From the NCBI GenBank assembly GCA_017996315.1, contig JAGOHE010000004.1:1-38719 (forward strand): 38,719 nt of DNA, given 5' to 3'. Shown here piece after piece: positions 7,927 to 16,950 of this stretch (its first letter is position 1; each line of letters begins with the position of its first letter). This DNA comes from Kiritimatiellia bacterium (GTDB taxonomy: Bacteria; Verrucomicrobiota; Kiritimatiellia; PWTM01). Under the pieces are notes generated by a model that saw only the letters and a program-made list of their open reading frames with translations, did not search any database and was not told the origin of the DNA. Position numbers and translations under genes: made by a program.

Positions 7927-8619
7927 ATGACTACTCCAATGCCCGGCGCCGGGGCGCTCCCGGCGTACCGTCTGCCCTTTTTGGATCCCGCGCCGGCGTT
8001 GACCTGCGCCTTCGAGGATCCCGCCTGGCGGGAAGTTCCCGTCGCGCGCATCGCGTGCTTCCGGCCCGAAAGCAGCGCGCATCGGCCCCGTGTCTCCGCC
8101 CGGCTGGTTTGGAGCGCGGATGGCTTGCACGGAATTTTTGATGTGCGGGATCGCGATACACGCGGGGTCTGCCGGGCGTTTATGGATCCGGTGTACGAGG
8201 ATAGTTGCGTGGAGTTTTTCGTGCAGCCGGAAGGGGTTGGACCGTACTTCAACTTTGAATTCAGCGGCGCCGGCGGCTGGCTCGCATCCCTGGTCCGGGA
8301 TCCATCCCGCATCGGCCTGGGCGGATTGAAGGATTGTGTTCCGCTGGACCCCGCCCGGGCGGGCCTCATCGGGATTCACAGCACCATGCCCGCGGGCGAC
8401 ACCCCGGGGCCCGTGGATTGGACGCTGTCGTTTCATCTTCCCTGGTCCGTGATGGACCGCGGGTCGGGCGAGCCCCGCCCCCGCGCGGGGGCGGTCTGGC
8501 GGGGGAATTTTTACAAATGCGGCGACCGCACCCCCGGTCCGCACTGGGCGGCCTGGGCCCCGGTGGCTGAGTTGAACTTCCACCTGCCCGCCTGTTTCGG
8601 GGAACTTCATTTTTCATGA
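7927..8619 (+). CDS. CBM9-like carbohydrate-binding protein
   Basis: A 230-residue protein that resembles the carbohydrate-binding family 9-like domain seen in many verrucomicrobial and Bacteroidetes proteins. Features are an opening LTCAFEDPAWREVPVARI, the strand VSARLVWSADGLHGIFDVRD, the conserved VYEDSCVEFFVQPEG, YFNFEFSGAGG, and a closing WRGNFYKCGDRTPGPHW. No signal peptide is evident, so it may act in the cytoplasm or leave by another route. ATG at 7927 is chosen because the domain starts soon after; an upstream in-frame ATG at 7849 would overlap the divergent promoter region. Its stop overlaps the start of the following membrane protein gene by 4 nt (ATGA). Sugar-binding residues cannot be assigned. 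Confidence 0.75.
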   Translation: MTTPMPGAGALPAYRLPFLDPAPALTCAFEDPAWREVPVARIACFRPESSAHRPRVSARLVWSADGLHGIFDVRDRDTRGVCRAFMDPVYEDSCVEFFVQPEGVGPYFNFEFSGAGGWLASLVRDPSRIGLGGLKDCVPLDPARAGLIGIHSTMPAGDTPGPVDWTLSFHLPWSVMDRGSGEPRPRAGAVWRGNFYKCGDRTPGPHWAAWAPVAELNFHLPACFGELHFS

Positions 8620-9473
8620 ATCGCCTGTGGGAAACTCCGGCGGGGTTGCTGTGCTGGGTGTGGACCCGGCCGCGGTTGAGCGTCTGGATTCCCGCCATGG
8701 CGCTGATGATCGCCCTGGGGCGCGGGGTGCTGGGGCGGTGGCCGGCGGCGATGATTATTCCGGGATTCATGTGGATTGATCCGGGCGTGACATTCATTCC
8801 GCTGGCGGGCTTGTTCGGCGGCCCGGCGGGGGCCTGGGCGGCGGCGGCGGGCACGGCGATTGGCGACGCGCTCGGGGGACAATGGGGCGCGCTGACGCCC
8901 TGGCGCGCTGCGGGCGCGGGGCTCTGGGCGCTGTCGGCCATGACGTTGTGGGACGCGACCTTCTGGTCCGCTTCCCCCGCTCCGGATCATCGCCCGCACT
9001 GGGGGCCCACCCTGCGTTTTCTCTGGACCGCCTGGCCGGGCGCGCTGGCGGCGGCGGTGCTCACCGCGCTGGGGTCCGACCTGCACCGGCTCTATGCGTT
9101 CCCCTATGCGCTCGTTCTGCATGCGGCGCATCATGGCCTGTTCTCCGGGGTCATCGGCATTTCGCTCTACCGAATACTCTCCCGAGAATGGACTCCCTGG
9201 TGGGGAACCTGGCGAAAACGCGGGGGAATTTCTCCCACCGACGCATCCATGAATCTGCGCCGCTCCATGGTGCTGATCGCGGGCATCCTGCTCGCCGCGG
9301 CGGGGGGCGCGATCTACGCGCGTTCAAGCCACGGGCTGAGGCTGTTCGAACCCTACATTCTGGGCCTGCATGCCGGTCCCGGGGCGGCGTGGTCCGCGCT
9401 GCCGGGCTTGCTGCTGGCCGCCGCAGCCCTGATCCTTCCCAACCGTCGCGCGCCGGCGAAAGGCAAGCAATGA
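8616..9473 (+). CDS. Multi-pass membrane protein, ECF S-component-like
   Basis: A 285-residue protein with about six hydrophobic segments. The segment WIDPGVTFIPLAGLFGGPAG followed by AWAAAAGTAIGDALGG has the small-residue pattern and position of the substrate-binding (S) component of energy-coupling-factor vitamin transporters, but the resemblance is weak and no EcfA/T genes are near. A central region (PHWGPTLRFLWTAWPGALAA) and a C-terminal pair of helices follow. Its start overlaps the stop of the CBM9-like gene (ATGA), so the two are made together, but I see no mechanistic reason for the pairing. An integral membrane protein is certain; transport of a small molecule is a guess. Confidence 0.65.
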   Translation: MNRLWETPAGLLCWVWTRPRLSVWIPAMALMIALGRGVLGRWPAAMIIPGFMWIDPGVTFIPLAGLFGGPAGAWAAAAGTAIGDALGGQWGALTPWRAAGAGLWALSAMTLWDATFWSASPAPDHRPHWGPTLRFLWTAWPGALAAAVLTALGSDLHRLYAFPYALVLHAAHHGLFSGVIGISLYRILSREWTPWWGTWRKRGGISPTDASMNLRRSMVLIAGILLAAAGGAIYARSSHGLRLFEPYILGLHAGPGAAWSALPGLLLAAAALILPNRRAPAKGKQ

Positions 9474-9503
9474 TTGCGCCGGTGAATTCGTTCGGGATAT
9501 AGT
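9474..9503 (+). promoter_or_regulatory. Sigma70-like promoter before the kinase gene
   Basis: TTGCGC (9474-9479) and TATAGT (9498-9503) are separated by 18 bp. The expected start of transcription near 9510 leaves a leader of only about 9 nt before the ATG at 9519, and there is no clear Shine-Dalgarno site, so translation may be close to leaderless. Confidence 0.45.
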
Positions 9504-9518
9504 CTAGAGCTCAAGAAT

Positions 9519-12500
9519 ATGTCTATCCGATTTCGATGCACCAAATGCCTGACTCCCCTCGAAGCGAGTGTGGAGGTCGCCGGCATCGAGGTGGAATGCC
9601 CGCGATGCCGCACGCAACTGACCGTGCCTCAATCCGAAATCGGACCCGGTTCCATTCTCGGAGGGTTCCGCATTGAACGCCTGATCGGCGAAGGCGGCAT
9701 GGGGCAGGTTTATCTCGCCAAGCAGCTCTCGATGGACCGGGATGTCGCGGTGAAGGTGCTCCGGCGGGGCCCCGGGTTCACCGAGCAGGACGCCCATGAT
9801 TTTCTCCGCGAAGTCCGGCTGCTGGCCCGGCTCGATCATCCGAACATCGTCACCGCCCACGAAGCGGGCGAGGCGGAGGGGGTGCTGTTCCTGGCCATGA
9901 CCTATGTGCGGGGGGATCCGGTCGAACGCCGGATCGCCCGGGACGGTCCGATGCCGGAAAGCGAAGTGCTGCGCATCGGGCGGAGAGTGGCCGAAGCGCT
10001 GGAGTACGCGTGGAACGAGCACCGCGTGCTGCATCGCGACATTAAACCGTCCAACATCCTCCTCGACTCCTCCGGCGAACCCCGGCTGGCGGATCTCGGG
10101 CTCGCGCAGAGCCTGCTGCACGAAGGCCAGCGGCTGTCGGATATCGAGGGCACGCCGAATTACATGAGTCCCGAGCAGGCGGAAGGCGTCGCGGATGCCG
10201 ATTGCCGATCCGATATTTACGCGCTGGGCGCGTCGCTGTACCACATGCTGACTGCGCATCTTCCGTTTGCCGCGGCCACCGTGGAGGAAACTCTTCGGCT
10301 GAAAGCCACGCAACCGCTCGAAGACCCGCGCGTCTATCGCCCGGAACTGTCGTCGCACACCGTCGAGCTGCTGACCGGCATGCTCGCGACCGAGCCCGGC
10401 GATCGCTATGCCACGTGGGAGGATGTCCGGCGGGCGATGGACCGGGTGGTCTCCGGACATGCGCCCCAGCCCACCCACGAGACGGCGGCTGCGGCGGCTC
10501 ACACCGGAGTCCGGGTCACCGCGGCCCAAATCGACGAGCTGCATCATGCGCATCACCACGGATCGTCCGACAAGCATCGCGCCTTCCTGCTGGCCGCGGT
10601 GGGGCTGATCGTGATCGGGGGCGCCGCCGTGCTGGTTCGATCTCTCCTGGATCGCCCCCTTCCTGTGACGCCGCCGGTCGCCGAGCAACCGCCGGTCACC
10701 ACCCCGACGCCTGATCCGACTTCCGATCCCGAGGCCGAAGCGAAGGCCGCCGCCGAACGCGAACAGGCGCTCGCCGCCGAACGCGAGCAGGCCGCGCAGA
10801 ATAAATTGAAGGAGGCCGAAGCCTGGGCCGCGCAGAATTCCGCCAACTTTGACGGGGTTCTGGACCGGCTCGCCGCGCTGCGGGAGGAGGTCAAAGGCAC
10901 CCCGGCTGAAGCCGCCCTGGACGCCCGGATCGCCCACTGGACGGAGGTCAAAGTCCAGGCCATCGCCGCTGTGATGAATCGGCTCGGAGAGCAGACCCGG
11001 CCCATGATCGAGCGCGGGGAATACGAAGCGGCGGCGTTGAAGATGGAAAGCTATGTCGGCGCGCTGGCCGGCGATACCGCTGGAGCGCGTTCGGAATTGG
11101 CGGCGCAATTCCGCCGCACGGGCGAAGAACACAGAACGCGCGCCCTGGAAAAGGCGCGCGCGGAGTGGGAAAAGGCGCGCGCGGAACTTGCCGGGCATAT
11201 CTTGAACAATGATCCCGCGGCCGCCGCGTCCCTGCTGGCGAAAGCCCGGGCGTCGGCCGAAACCTGCGGCGCCGCGGAGGAAGCGGAGAGCTGGGACCGG
11301 CTGGTCCGGAAAATTCAGGAATTCGACGGATGGATCATCCAAACCTTTCAAGAGGATATCGGGAAGACGATGGAGCTGGGGTCGGGACGGGAGGCTTGGA
11401 CGATCATTGGCATCCAGGGAAAAGCCCTGCGACTGCGGCGCGATTTGGGTGGGGCGTTTACGGAACGCAGCATCACGGCGGCCGATATTCCCCTCCCCGA
11501 GCGGTATCGGCGGCTGAGCACGGAAACCCCGCCCGTGCAGGGCCATCTCCAGGCCTGGTTCCACGCCGCCGCCCGTCTGGCCGATCGCATTCCCGCGCTG
11601 TTGAAAGATGCCGAAGATCCGGTCAGCCGCGCCCTTTCAGAAGCCGCCGGAGGAAAAACGGTCGGCGAGATGGAATCCCGGGCGCAGATGGCGTTGAACG
11701 AAGTCCTGCGGCGCGCGCGAATCCCGTCGGAGGCCGGAGAAACTCCCGCGAACTTCGCCGCGCGAGTCCGTCGCACCACATTCGATGAAACGCTGTCGGG
11801 ACAACTGAAACCCGTCATCCGGGATTTTCGCGCGCGATTCGCAAACACCCAAATCGTCTCCGACTGGGCCGAAGCGCTCGAAGCTCTGGAAAACACCGCG
11901 CCCTGGCCGCGTGAAATCGATCCGCGCCTGGTCGAGAACTCGATGAGCATGATGGCGCAACTCAACCCCGGCTTCCGCCCCGAGCTGGCCGAATGGAAGA
12001 CCAGCCTCGAGGGCGTCGAGCTCATTTTGGAAGGGCGGATGATTTCGAACATCACTCCCCTGGAAACCTTGCCGCTGACGGCGCTTACCCTGCGGGCCAC
12101 TTCGGTCCGGGACCTCTCGGCTCTGCGCAGCATGCCCTTGTTCCGGCTCGACGTAAGTCAGACCCCGATCCGGGACTTCAGCCCGCTGCGCTCCCGTCCG
12201 CTGCGCGAGCTGATTGCGAACGGCTGCACCCTCGATTCCCTATCCACCCTGCGAGGGCTATCCTTGCAGTCGCTGTCCATCTCCACGAATTCCGTTTCCG
12301 GATTGTCGCCGCTGACTGGGATGCCGCTGCAGCGGTTCGTGGCGAGCAACTGTCCCATCACCAGCCTTACCACGCTGAGCCGGATGCCGCTGGAATATTT
12401 GGACATCAGCCATACCACCGAAGCCCTGGACCTGAAACCCCTGCGGTCAACTCCGCTGAAAACCCTCATCCTTTCGCGCTCCCGGGTGACGGATCTTTCC

Positions 12501-13067
12501 GGGCTGAAGGGCCTCCCCCTGGAGACTCTTTACATCGACCAGTGCCACTCCCTCCCATCCCTGGGCACACTCCCCGCGGATCTTCCCCTCAAGTTCCTGT
12601 CGGCGCAAGGTCTCACTGAAGCAGCCATCCTGTCCCTTCCAACCCTGAGCACCCTGGAAGCGCTGGATGTCTCCCAGGGTCGGTCCATTGCCAATCCGAA
12701 TTTTCTCCGCGGCTTGCGCCTGAAAGAGCTCTGGATGAACCACACGTCGATGACCGAACTCGGCATCCTGATTGGAATGCCCCTGGAGCGGTTGCATCTG
12801 CGCGACACGCCGGTGATAGACATCGGGCCGTTGGCGAATTTGCCTCTGAAGTATCTGAACCTCAGGGACAACGCGCGCTTGAAAGATATCGCTCCGCTGG
12901 CGGACTGCGAGGAACTGGAGACTCTGATTCTTCCGGGATACCATGCCCTCCCCGACGACGCCGTGCTCAAACTCCCCAAACTCCAGAAGATCGGGCTAAA
13001 CGAAAGTCAGCTCCTTTCTCCCGCGGAGTTTAAGAAAAAATACCTCAAGGATCGTGCCGCGCCCTGA
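9519..13067 (+). CDS. Membrane Ser/Thr protein kinase: zinc ribbon, kinase, TM, coiled coil, LRR
   Basis: An 1182-residue signalling protein. Residues 7-30 hold a zinc ribbon (CTKC at 7-10, CPRC at 27-30). The Hanks-type kinase domain at about 50-310 has the Gly loop GEGGMG at 57-62, Lys79 (VAVK), HRD at 172-174 with Asn179, DLG at 192-194 in place of DFG, SPE at 217-219 and Arg296. All catalytic residues are present, so it should be active. One transmembrane helix lies at about 355-376. An Ala/Glu-rich coiled coil follows, then a long extracytoplasmic region. The last ~400 residues hold about 16 leucine-rich repeats of 21-23 residues with the pattern PLxxLxxSxTxIxDLSPL. Zinc ribbon, kinase and LRR in this order is typical of planctomycete/verrucomicrobial kinases. 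The LRR part probably senses a ligand or partner. Confidence 0.92.
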   Translation: MSIRFRCTKCLTPLEASVEVAGIEVECPRCRTQLTVPQSEIGPGSILGGFRIERLIGEGGMGQVYLAKQLSMDRDVAVKVLRRGPGFTEQDAHDFLREVRLLARLDHPNIVTAHEAGEAEGVLFLAMTYVRGDPVERRIARDGPMPESEVLRIGRRVAEALEYAWNEHRVLHRDIKPSNILLDSSGEPRLADLGLAQSLLHEGQRLSDIEGTPNYMSPEQAEGVADADCRSDIYALGASLYHMLTAHLPFAAATVEETLRLKATQPLEDPRVYRPELSSHTVELLTGMLATEPGDRYATWEDVRRAMDRVVSGHAPQPTHETAAAAAHTGVRVTAAQIDELHHAHHHGSSDKHRAFLLAAVGLIVIGGAAVLVRSLLDRPLPVTPPVAEQPPVTTPTPDPTSDPEAEAKAAAEREQALAAEREQAAQNKLKEAEAWAAQNSANFDGVLDRLAALREEVKGTPAEAALDARIAHWTEVKVQAIAAVMNRLGEQTRPMIERGEYEAAALKMESYVGALAGDTAGARSELAAQFRRTGEEHRTRALEKARAEWEKARAELAGHILNNDPAAAASLLAKARASAETCGAAEEAESWDRLVRKIQEFDGWIIQTFQEDIGKTMELGSGREAWTIIGIQGKALRLRRDLGGAFTERSITAADIPLPERYRRLSTETPPVQGHLQAWFHAAARLADRIPALLKDAEDPVSRALSEAAGGKTVGEMESRAQMALNEVLRRARIPSEAGETPANFAARVRRTTFDETLSGQLKPVIRDFRARFANTQIVSDWAEALEALENTAPWPREIDPRLVENSMSMMAQLNPGFRPELAEWKTSLEGVELILEGRMISNITPLETLPLTALTLRATSVRDLSALRSMPLFRLDVSQTPIRDFSPLRSRPLRELIANGCTLDSLSTLRGLSLQSLSISTNSVSGLSPLTGMPLQRFVASNCPITSLTTLSRMPLEYLDISHTTEALDLKPLRSTPLKTLILSRSRVTDLSGLKGLPLETLYIDQCHSLPSLGTLPADLPLKFLSAQGLTEAAILSLPTLSTLEALDVSQGRSIANPNFLRGLRLKELWMNHTSMTELGILIGMPLERLHLRDTPVIDIGPLANLPLKYLNLRDNARLKDIAPLADCEELETLILPGYHALPDDAVLKLPKLQKIGLNESQLLSPAEFKKKYLKDRAAP

Positions 13068-13110
13068 AGCTTCGGAGCGTTTGGCGCTGGCTTCCGCACC
13101 CGATTTCAAG

Positions 13111-13116
13111 TATACT
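13111..13116 (+). promoter_or_regulatory. Possible -10 element before typA
   Basis: TATACT lies 32 nt before the typA ATG in the short gap after the kinase gene. No good -35 is found at the right distance, so this is a single-element call. Confidence 0.3.
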
Positions 13117-13148
13117 GTCGCCTCTTTTTATCCCGGGAAACACCCTGT

Positions 13149-14969
13149 ATGTCTGAATCCATTCGCAACGTGGCGATCATCGCACACGTGGACCACGGCA
13201 AAACCACGCTGGTGGATGAGCTGTTAAAGCAGTCTCATTTCTTCCGCGAAGGCGTGGAGGTCGAAACCTGTTTCATGGACCGGAATGACCTCGAGCGCGA
13301 ACGAGGGATCACCATCCTCGCCAAACACATTTCGATCCGCCATCGCGGCACCCGGATCAACCTGATCGACACCCCCGGGCACAGCGATTTCGGCGGCCAG
13401 GTGGAACGAGTCCTCAAGCTGGCCGACGGCGTGCTGCTTCTGGTGGATGCCGCCGAAGGCCCCATGCCCCAAACGCGCTTCGTGCTCGACAAGGCGCTGA
13501 CGCTGGGACTGAAACCGGTGGTCATCATCAACAAGGTGGACAAACCGGCCGCGCAGCCCGACTGGGCGCATGAGCAGATCTTCGATTTGTTTGTCGAACT
13601 GGGCGCGTCGCACGATCAGCTGGATTTCCCGTTGCTGTACGCCAGCGGACGCGACGGATGGGCCGCGGCGACTCCGGATGGGCCGCGCACCTCGATCCTG
13701 CCGGTGCTGGACGCCATCCTCGAGCACATCCCCGCTCCGCCCGACCGGTCCGGTCCTGTGCAGATGCAGGTGGCCACGCTCGATTACTCGGATTATCTCG
13801 GGCGCATCGGCATCGGCCGCGTGTACCGGGGCACCCTGCGCCGCAACGTTCCCCTGAAGCATCTTCGCCAGAAGGGCGGAACGGACGACGTGATTGTCCG
13901 TCAACTCTACAGCTTCGACGGGCTGGACCGCGTCGAAGTTGAAGCGGTCGAATGCGGAGGGCTCTGCGCCGTGGCCGGCGTGGAGCTCATCGACATCGGC
14001 GATACTTTGGCCGACGCGGAGACGCCCGAAGCGCTGCCTCCGATCACGGTGGACGAACCGACCATCGCCATGGAATTCCGGGTCAATGACTCGCCCTTCT
14101 ATGGCCAGGAAAGCCTCTTCAGCAGCAGCCGGCACCTGCGCGAGCGGCTGCGGAAGGAAGCGGAACGCGATGTGGCGCTTCGGGTGGATCCCATGGAGGG
14201 GGACGCCATCAAGGTCAGCGGCCGGGGGGTGCTGCACCTTTCCGTGCTGATCGAAACCATGCGGCGCGAAGGATACGAAATGACCGTCTCGCGGCCGCGG
14301 GTGATCTATCACACCATTGAGGGAGAACTCCACGAGCCGGTGGAGATCCTGGCCATTGACGTGCCCGAGAGCTCCACCGGCCGCGTGATCGAGCAGGTCG
14401 GTTCGGCCCGGGGCGAGATGGTTCGCATGGAAAAACGCGGCGACCGGCAGCTCCTTGAATTCGAAATTCCGACGCGCGGGCTGATCGGCCTGCGCACCCG
14501 CGTCACCACGGTTTCGCAGGGGGAGGCCATTCTGAGCCACCGGTTCCTGCGCTATGCCCCCTACCGGGGCGAGATTCCACGCCGCCCCAACGGCGTCATG
14601 ATCAGCATGGACCGCGGAAAATCCGTGGCCTATGCGATCGACGGGCTGCAAATGCGCGGGGATTTCTTCATCGAGCCCGGCGAGATCACCTACGAAGGCA
14701 TGATCGTGGGGGAACATTGCAAGGACAAGGACATCGTCGTCAACCTGCAGCGCGGCAAGAAACTGACCAACATTCGCGCCGCGGGATCCGATCGGAACAT
14801 GCAAATCGCCCCGCCCCACCGGATGAGCCTCGAGGAATGCCTGGAATACATCGAGGAGGACGAACTGGTCGAAGTCACCCCGAAGAACATCCGGATGCGC
14901 AAGCGGCTGTTGAGCGAGCTCGACCGGAAGCGGGATCGCCGGACACTGCGCGATGAGACGCCGGAATAA
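13149..14969 (+). CDS. typA: Ribosome-associated GTPase TypA/BipA
   Basis: A 606-residue translational GTPase, the normal length for TypA. G1 is [10 protein letters not shown]2/switch I is [12 protein letters not shown]3 is [13 protein letters not shown] and G4 is NKVDKPA, all in the first 135 residues. Domain II follows, then the EF-G-like domain III ([20 protein letters not shown]) and domain V, and finally the BipA-specific C-terminal domain with [18 protein letters not shown] and [19 protein letters not shown]. The family binds 70S ribosomes and aids assembly or translation under cold and stress. The start is firm because [15 protein letters not shown] is the usual N-terminus. It is followed closely by the promoter of the DUF3943 gene, so it is probably monocistronic. 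Confidence 0.97.
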   Translation: MSESIRNVAIIAHVDHGKTTLVDELLKQSHFFREGVEVETCFMDRNDLERERGITILAKHISIRHRGTRINLIDTPGHSDFGGQVERVLKLADGVLLLVDAAEGPMPQTRFVLDKALTLGLKPVVIINKVDKPAAQPDWAHEQIFDLFVELGASHDQLDFPLLYASGRDGWAAATPDGPRTSILPVLDAILEHIPAPPDRSGPVQMQVATLDYSDYLGRIGIGRVYRGTLRRNVPLKHLRQKGGTDDVIVRQLYSFDGLDRVEVEAVECGGLCAVAGVELIDIGDTLADAETPEALPPITVDEPTIAMEFRVNDSPFYGQESLFSSSRHLRERLRKEAERDVALRVDPMEGDAIKVSGRGVLHLSVLIETMRREGYEMTVSRPRVIYHTIEGELHEPVEILAIDVPESSTGRVIEQVGSARGEMVRMEKRGDRQLLEFEIPTRGLIGLRTRVTTVSQGEAILSHRFLRYAPYRGEIPRRPNGVMISMDRGKSVAYAIDGLQMRGDFFIEPGEITYEGMIVGEHCKDKDIVVNLQRGKKLTNIRAAGSDRNMQIAPPHRMSLEECLEYIEEDELVEVTPKNIRMRKRLLSELDRKRDRRTLRDETPE

Positions 14970-14983
14970 GCGCGCCGAATTTC

Positions 14984-15012
14984 TTGACACGTCCGGCGGC
15001 CTTCGACATTAT
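14984..15012 (+). promoter_or_regulatory. Consensus sigma70 promoter for the DUF3943 gene
   Basis: TTGACA (14984-14989), a 17-bp spacer and CATTAT (15007-15012) make the best sigma70 match in the window. Transcription should start near 15019, giving a leader of about 47 nt before the ATG at 15066. Confidence 0.7.
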
Positions 15013-15065
15013 CCGTCAACCCATGCGGCCACGGATCCGGGCGACGCATGCGTTGACAACTACGA

Positions 15066-15932
15066 ATGAGTGATGCCCTGCAGACAGGCTGGAAGACGGG
15101 TTGGCGCATAGCCGCAGCGGCCTTGATTTGGAGCGCATCCGCGGCCCGCGCGGAGTCGGATCCCGCGATTCCGCCGCCGGAGTTGAACGACGCTTCTGCC
15201 CCGTTGGACGCCGAACTGCGCCTGGCCCTTCCGCCTCCGGACCCGGAAGACGTTCCGGAGGAACTCGCCGATAAACTGACGCTGGCGGAGCCGCGCGGAG
15301 GCCGGCTGCGGTCTCAAACCACGCTCATGTTCGGCGTGGGCGTCATCGCCGTGGGGGTGCTGTATTTCATGCCTGCCAGCATCACCGGATGGGATCAAGA
15401 TTATGGTGTGAGCGATCTGCCCAGCCGATGGTGGGACAACGTGACCAGCGGACCGCGTTGGGACGACGACGACGTGTTTTTCAACTATGTCACGCACCCC
15501 TACTGCGGCGGTGTGTACTACGTTATGGCCCGAAAATCCGGATATGGCCCGCGCGATTCCTTTGTGTACTCCGCGCTGATGTCGACGTTTTTCTGGGAAT
15601 ATGGCATTGAAGCTTTCGCCGAGGTCCCTTCCATTCAGGATTTAATCACGACGCCCGTCGGCGGATGGCTGTACGGGGAATGGGCCTATCACCGCGAAAA
15701 GGCGATCATAGCCAACGGCAACCGCCTGTTCGGATCCCGGGTGCTGGGCTATGTGGCCCGGTTTCTTATCGATCCGGTGGACCGGATCGGAAGCGGAATC
15801 AACCACATGGTCGGGCGCGATTGGATCTATACCGGCGATATCTCCATCCGCCCGCTCGCATTCGTCACGCCCGATGAGCACGCGGGGGAAGACGATGCGA
15901 AAGTCACACTTCGCCTCGCCGTCCAGTTCTGA
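15066..15932 (+). CDS. DUF3943 envelope protein
   Basis: A 288-residue protein with an N-terminal signal peptide (cleavage likely after SAARA, near residue 29), a Pro/Glu-rich linker and the DUF3943 core. The core includes YVTHPYCGGVYYVMARKSGY, then STFFWEYGIEAFAEVPSIQD, LITTPVGGWLYGEW and a C-terminal FLIDPVDRIGSGINHMVG. The pattern HPY-G--Y...WE...EPS--D---TP-GG---GE matches the family, whose members are outer-membrane or periplasmic proteins of unknown function. A hydrophobic stretch TLMFGVGVIAVGVLYFM sits just before the core. The gene has its own strong promoter and stands alone; the next gene is convergent. Confidence 0.8.
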   Translation: MSDALQTGWKTGWRIAAAALIWSASAARAESDPAIPPPELNDASAPLDAELRLALPPPDPEDVPEELADKLTLAEPRGGRLRSQTTLMFGVGVIAVGVLYFMPASITGWDQDYGVSDLPSRWWDNVTSGPRWDDDDVFFNYVTHPYCGGVYYVMARKSGYGPRDSFVYSALMSTFFWEYGIEAFAEVPSIQDLITTPVGGWLYGEWAYHREKAIIANGNRLFGSRVLGYVARFLIDPVDRIGSGINHMVGRDWIYTGDISIRPLAFVTPDEHAGEDDAKVTLRLAVQF

Positions 15933-15977
15933 GCCCCTCCACTGGCGCCCGCCCCGTCCTCACAATCATGTCGCGAT

Positions 15978-16003
15978 CGGCGAACGTTTTCGTTCCTTCG
16001 CCG
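15978..16003. terminator. Hairpin between convergent genes
   Basis: CGGCGAACG (15978-15986) can pair with CGTTC and CGCCG (15991-16003) around a TTTT loop, with a 3-nt bulge. It lies in the 76-bp gap between the DUF3943 gene and the convergent omptin gene and may end transcription from both sides. Confidence 0.35.
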
Positions 16004-16008
16004 GGACT

Positions 16009-16950
16009 TTACCAGCGACAATTCAAAGACAGGTCCACCATGAAGGTATCGAGCGAGATCCCGGCGCTTTGGGTGTAGCGCTCGTCTATCTCGACCACAT
16101 GCAGGTCCCCCTTGAACTCCGGAATTGATTGCAGGTGCGCGCCCGCGGCCGCGGACCAATGCGGGCTCCATTTCCACTCCAGCGTGGCGCCCGCGCCCAC
16201 CCAGACGCCACCGGAGAAATCGCCCTCAAACCTCAAATCCCGAGCCACGTGATGATCCCAGTCTTCCGCCCAGACCTGCGGCCCTAGCGCCAGATAACCG
16301 GACCAGGCCCAGCGGTCGCCTCCGCCGTGCGCCTGCGCTCCAAGATATGGAACCACATACGACTGTTCGTACTCGATCAGCCGGCGGCCATCAAAGACGC
16401 CCCGGGTGTCCCGGAATCCTTCCTCGGAATAGATGTATTCCCGACCCCGGTCGCTCCAGCTCCAATGCTGCACCCGGAGGCCGGCCATGGCGCGCAGGGA
16501 CAAGAACTCCATCCGGACCAGTTGAACCGTCACGCCCGCGTCGGCGGTCCATGCTGAATCCACATCCACATAGCTGAGTGAATAATCGGTCCAGTCGAAC
16601 CCGGGAATCTGCCAGTCATAATCGCGCATCTGCCCGCGGCCTTCGCTCACCGCGACGACGCATCCCGCATACCCGGCCCACGCCCCCCACCGGCCGTTCA
16701 GGGCGAGGCCGGCCATGGAAACGCCATCGATATCCCAAATCAGCTCGCTCAATTTGTGCGTCGGCCCATACACCAATTCACGCGCCTCTCCGCCAATCGT
16801 CGCCGCGATCGCGCGCACGGAATATCGTTCCCGCGGAACCTCCTCCCCGGGCGTGTCGCGGATCAACGGGAGGGGCAGCGCGCGCGCCGGAATCACCAGC
16901 GCCGCCAAGGCGCAGACCACGGCCAACACACATTTCAGAAAATGGTTCAT
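16009..16950 (-). CDS. Omptin-family outer-membrane aspartyl-type protease
   Basis: A 313-residue protein with a signal peptide (residues 1-24, ends IPARA) and a 10-strand beta-barrel pattern ending in Trp (LSLNCRW). It shares the omptin signatures KLSELIWDIDGV near 66-77, MRDYDW at 108-113, EYIYSEEGFRD at 171-181 and YLGAQ near 202. The OmpT catalytic pairs Asp83/Asp85 and Asp210/His212 align with Asp110/Asp112 (D-Y-D-W) and Asp232/His234 (W-D-H-H), so all four catalytic positions are present. Known omptins (OmpT, Pla, IcsP) cut substrates at paired basic residues on the cell surface and need LPS. ATG at 16950 overlaps the stop of the metallo-hydrolase gene (ATGA). Omptins are best known from gammaproteobacteria, so finding one here is notable. 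Activity is inferred. Confidence 0.9.
   Translation of the reverse strand: MNHFLKCVLAVVCALAALVIPARALPLPLIRDTPGEEVPRERYSVRAIAATIGGEARELVYGPTHKLSELIWDIDGVSMAGLALNGRWGAWAGYAGCVVAVSEGRGQMRDYDWQIPGFDWTDYSLSYVDVDSAWTADAGVTVQLVRMEFLSLRAMAGLRVQHWSWSDRGREYIYSEEGFRDTRGVFDGRRLIEYEQSYVVPYLGAQAHGGGDRWAWSGYLALGPQVWAEDWDHHVARDLRFEGDFSGGVWVGAGATLEWKWSPHWSAAAGAHLQSIPEFKGDLHVVEIDERYTQSAGISLDTFMVDLSLNCRW

Noticed and set aside
9504-11564. Long minus-strand open frame of 686 codons
   Set aside because: It lies opposite the kinase gene, whose catalytic motifs are all present on the plus strand. The minus product is Arg/Gly/Pro-rich without any recognisable motif.
13224-14990. Minus-strand open frame of 588 codons
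   Set aside because: It mirrors typA, an unmistakable gene; the long frame is a result of high GC content.
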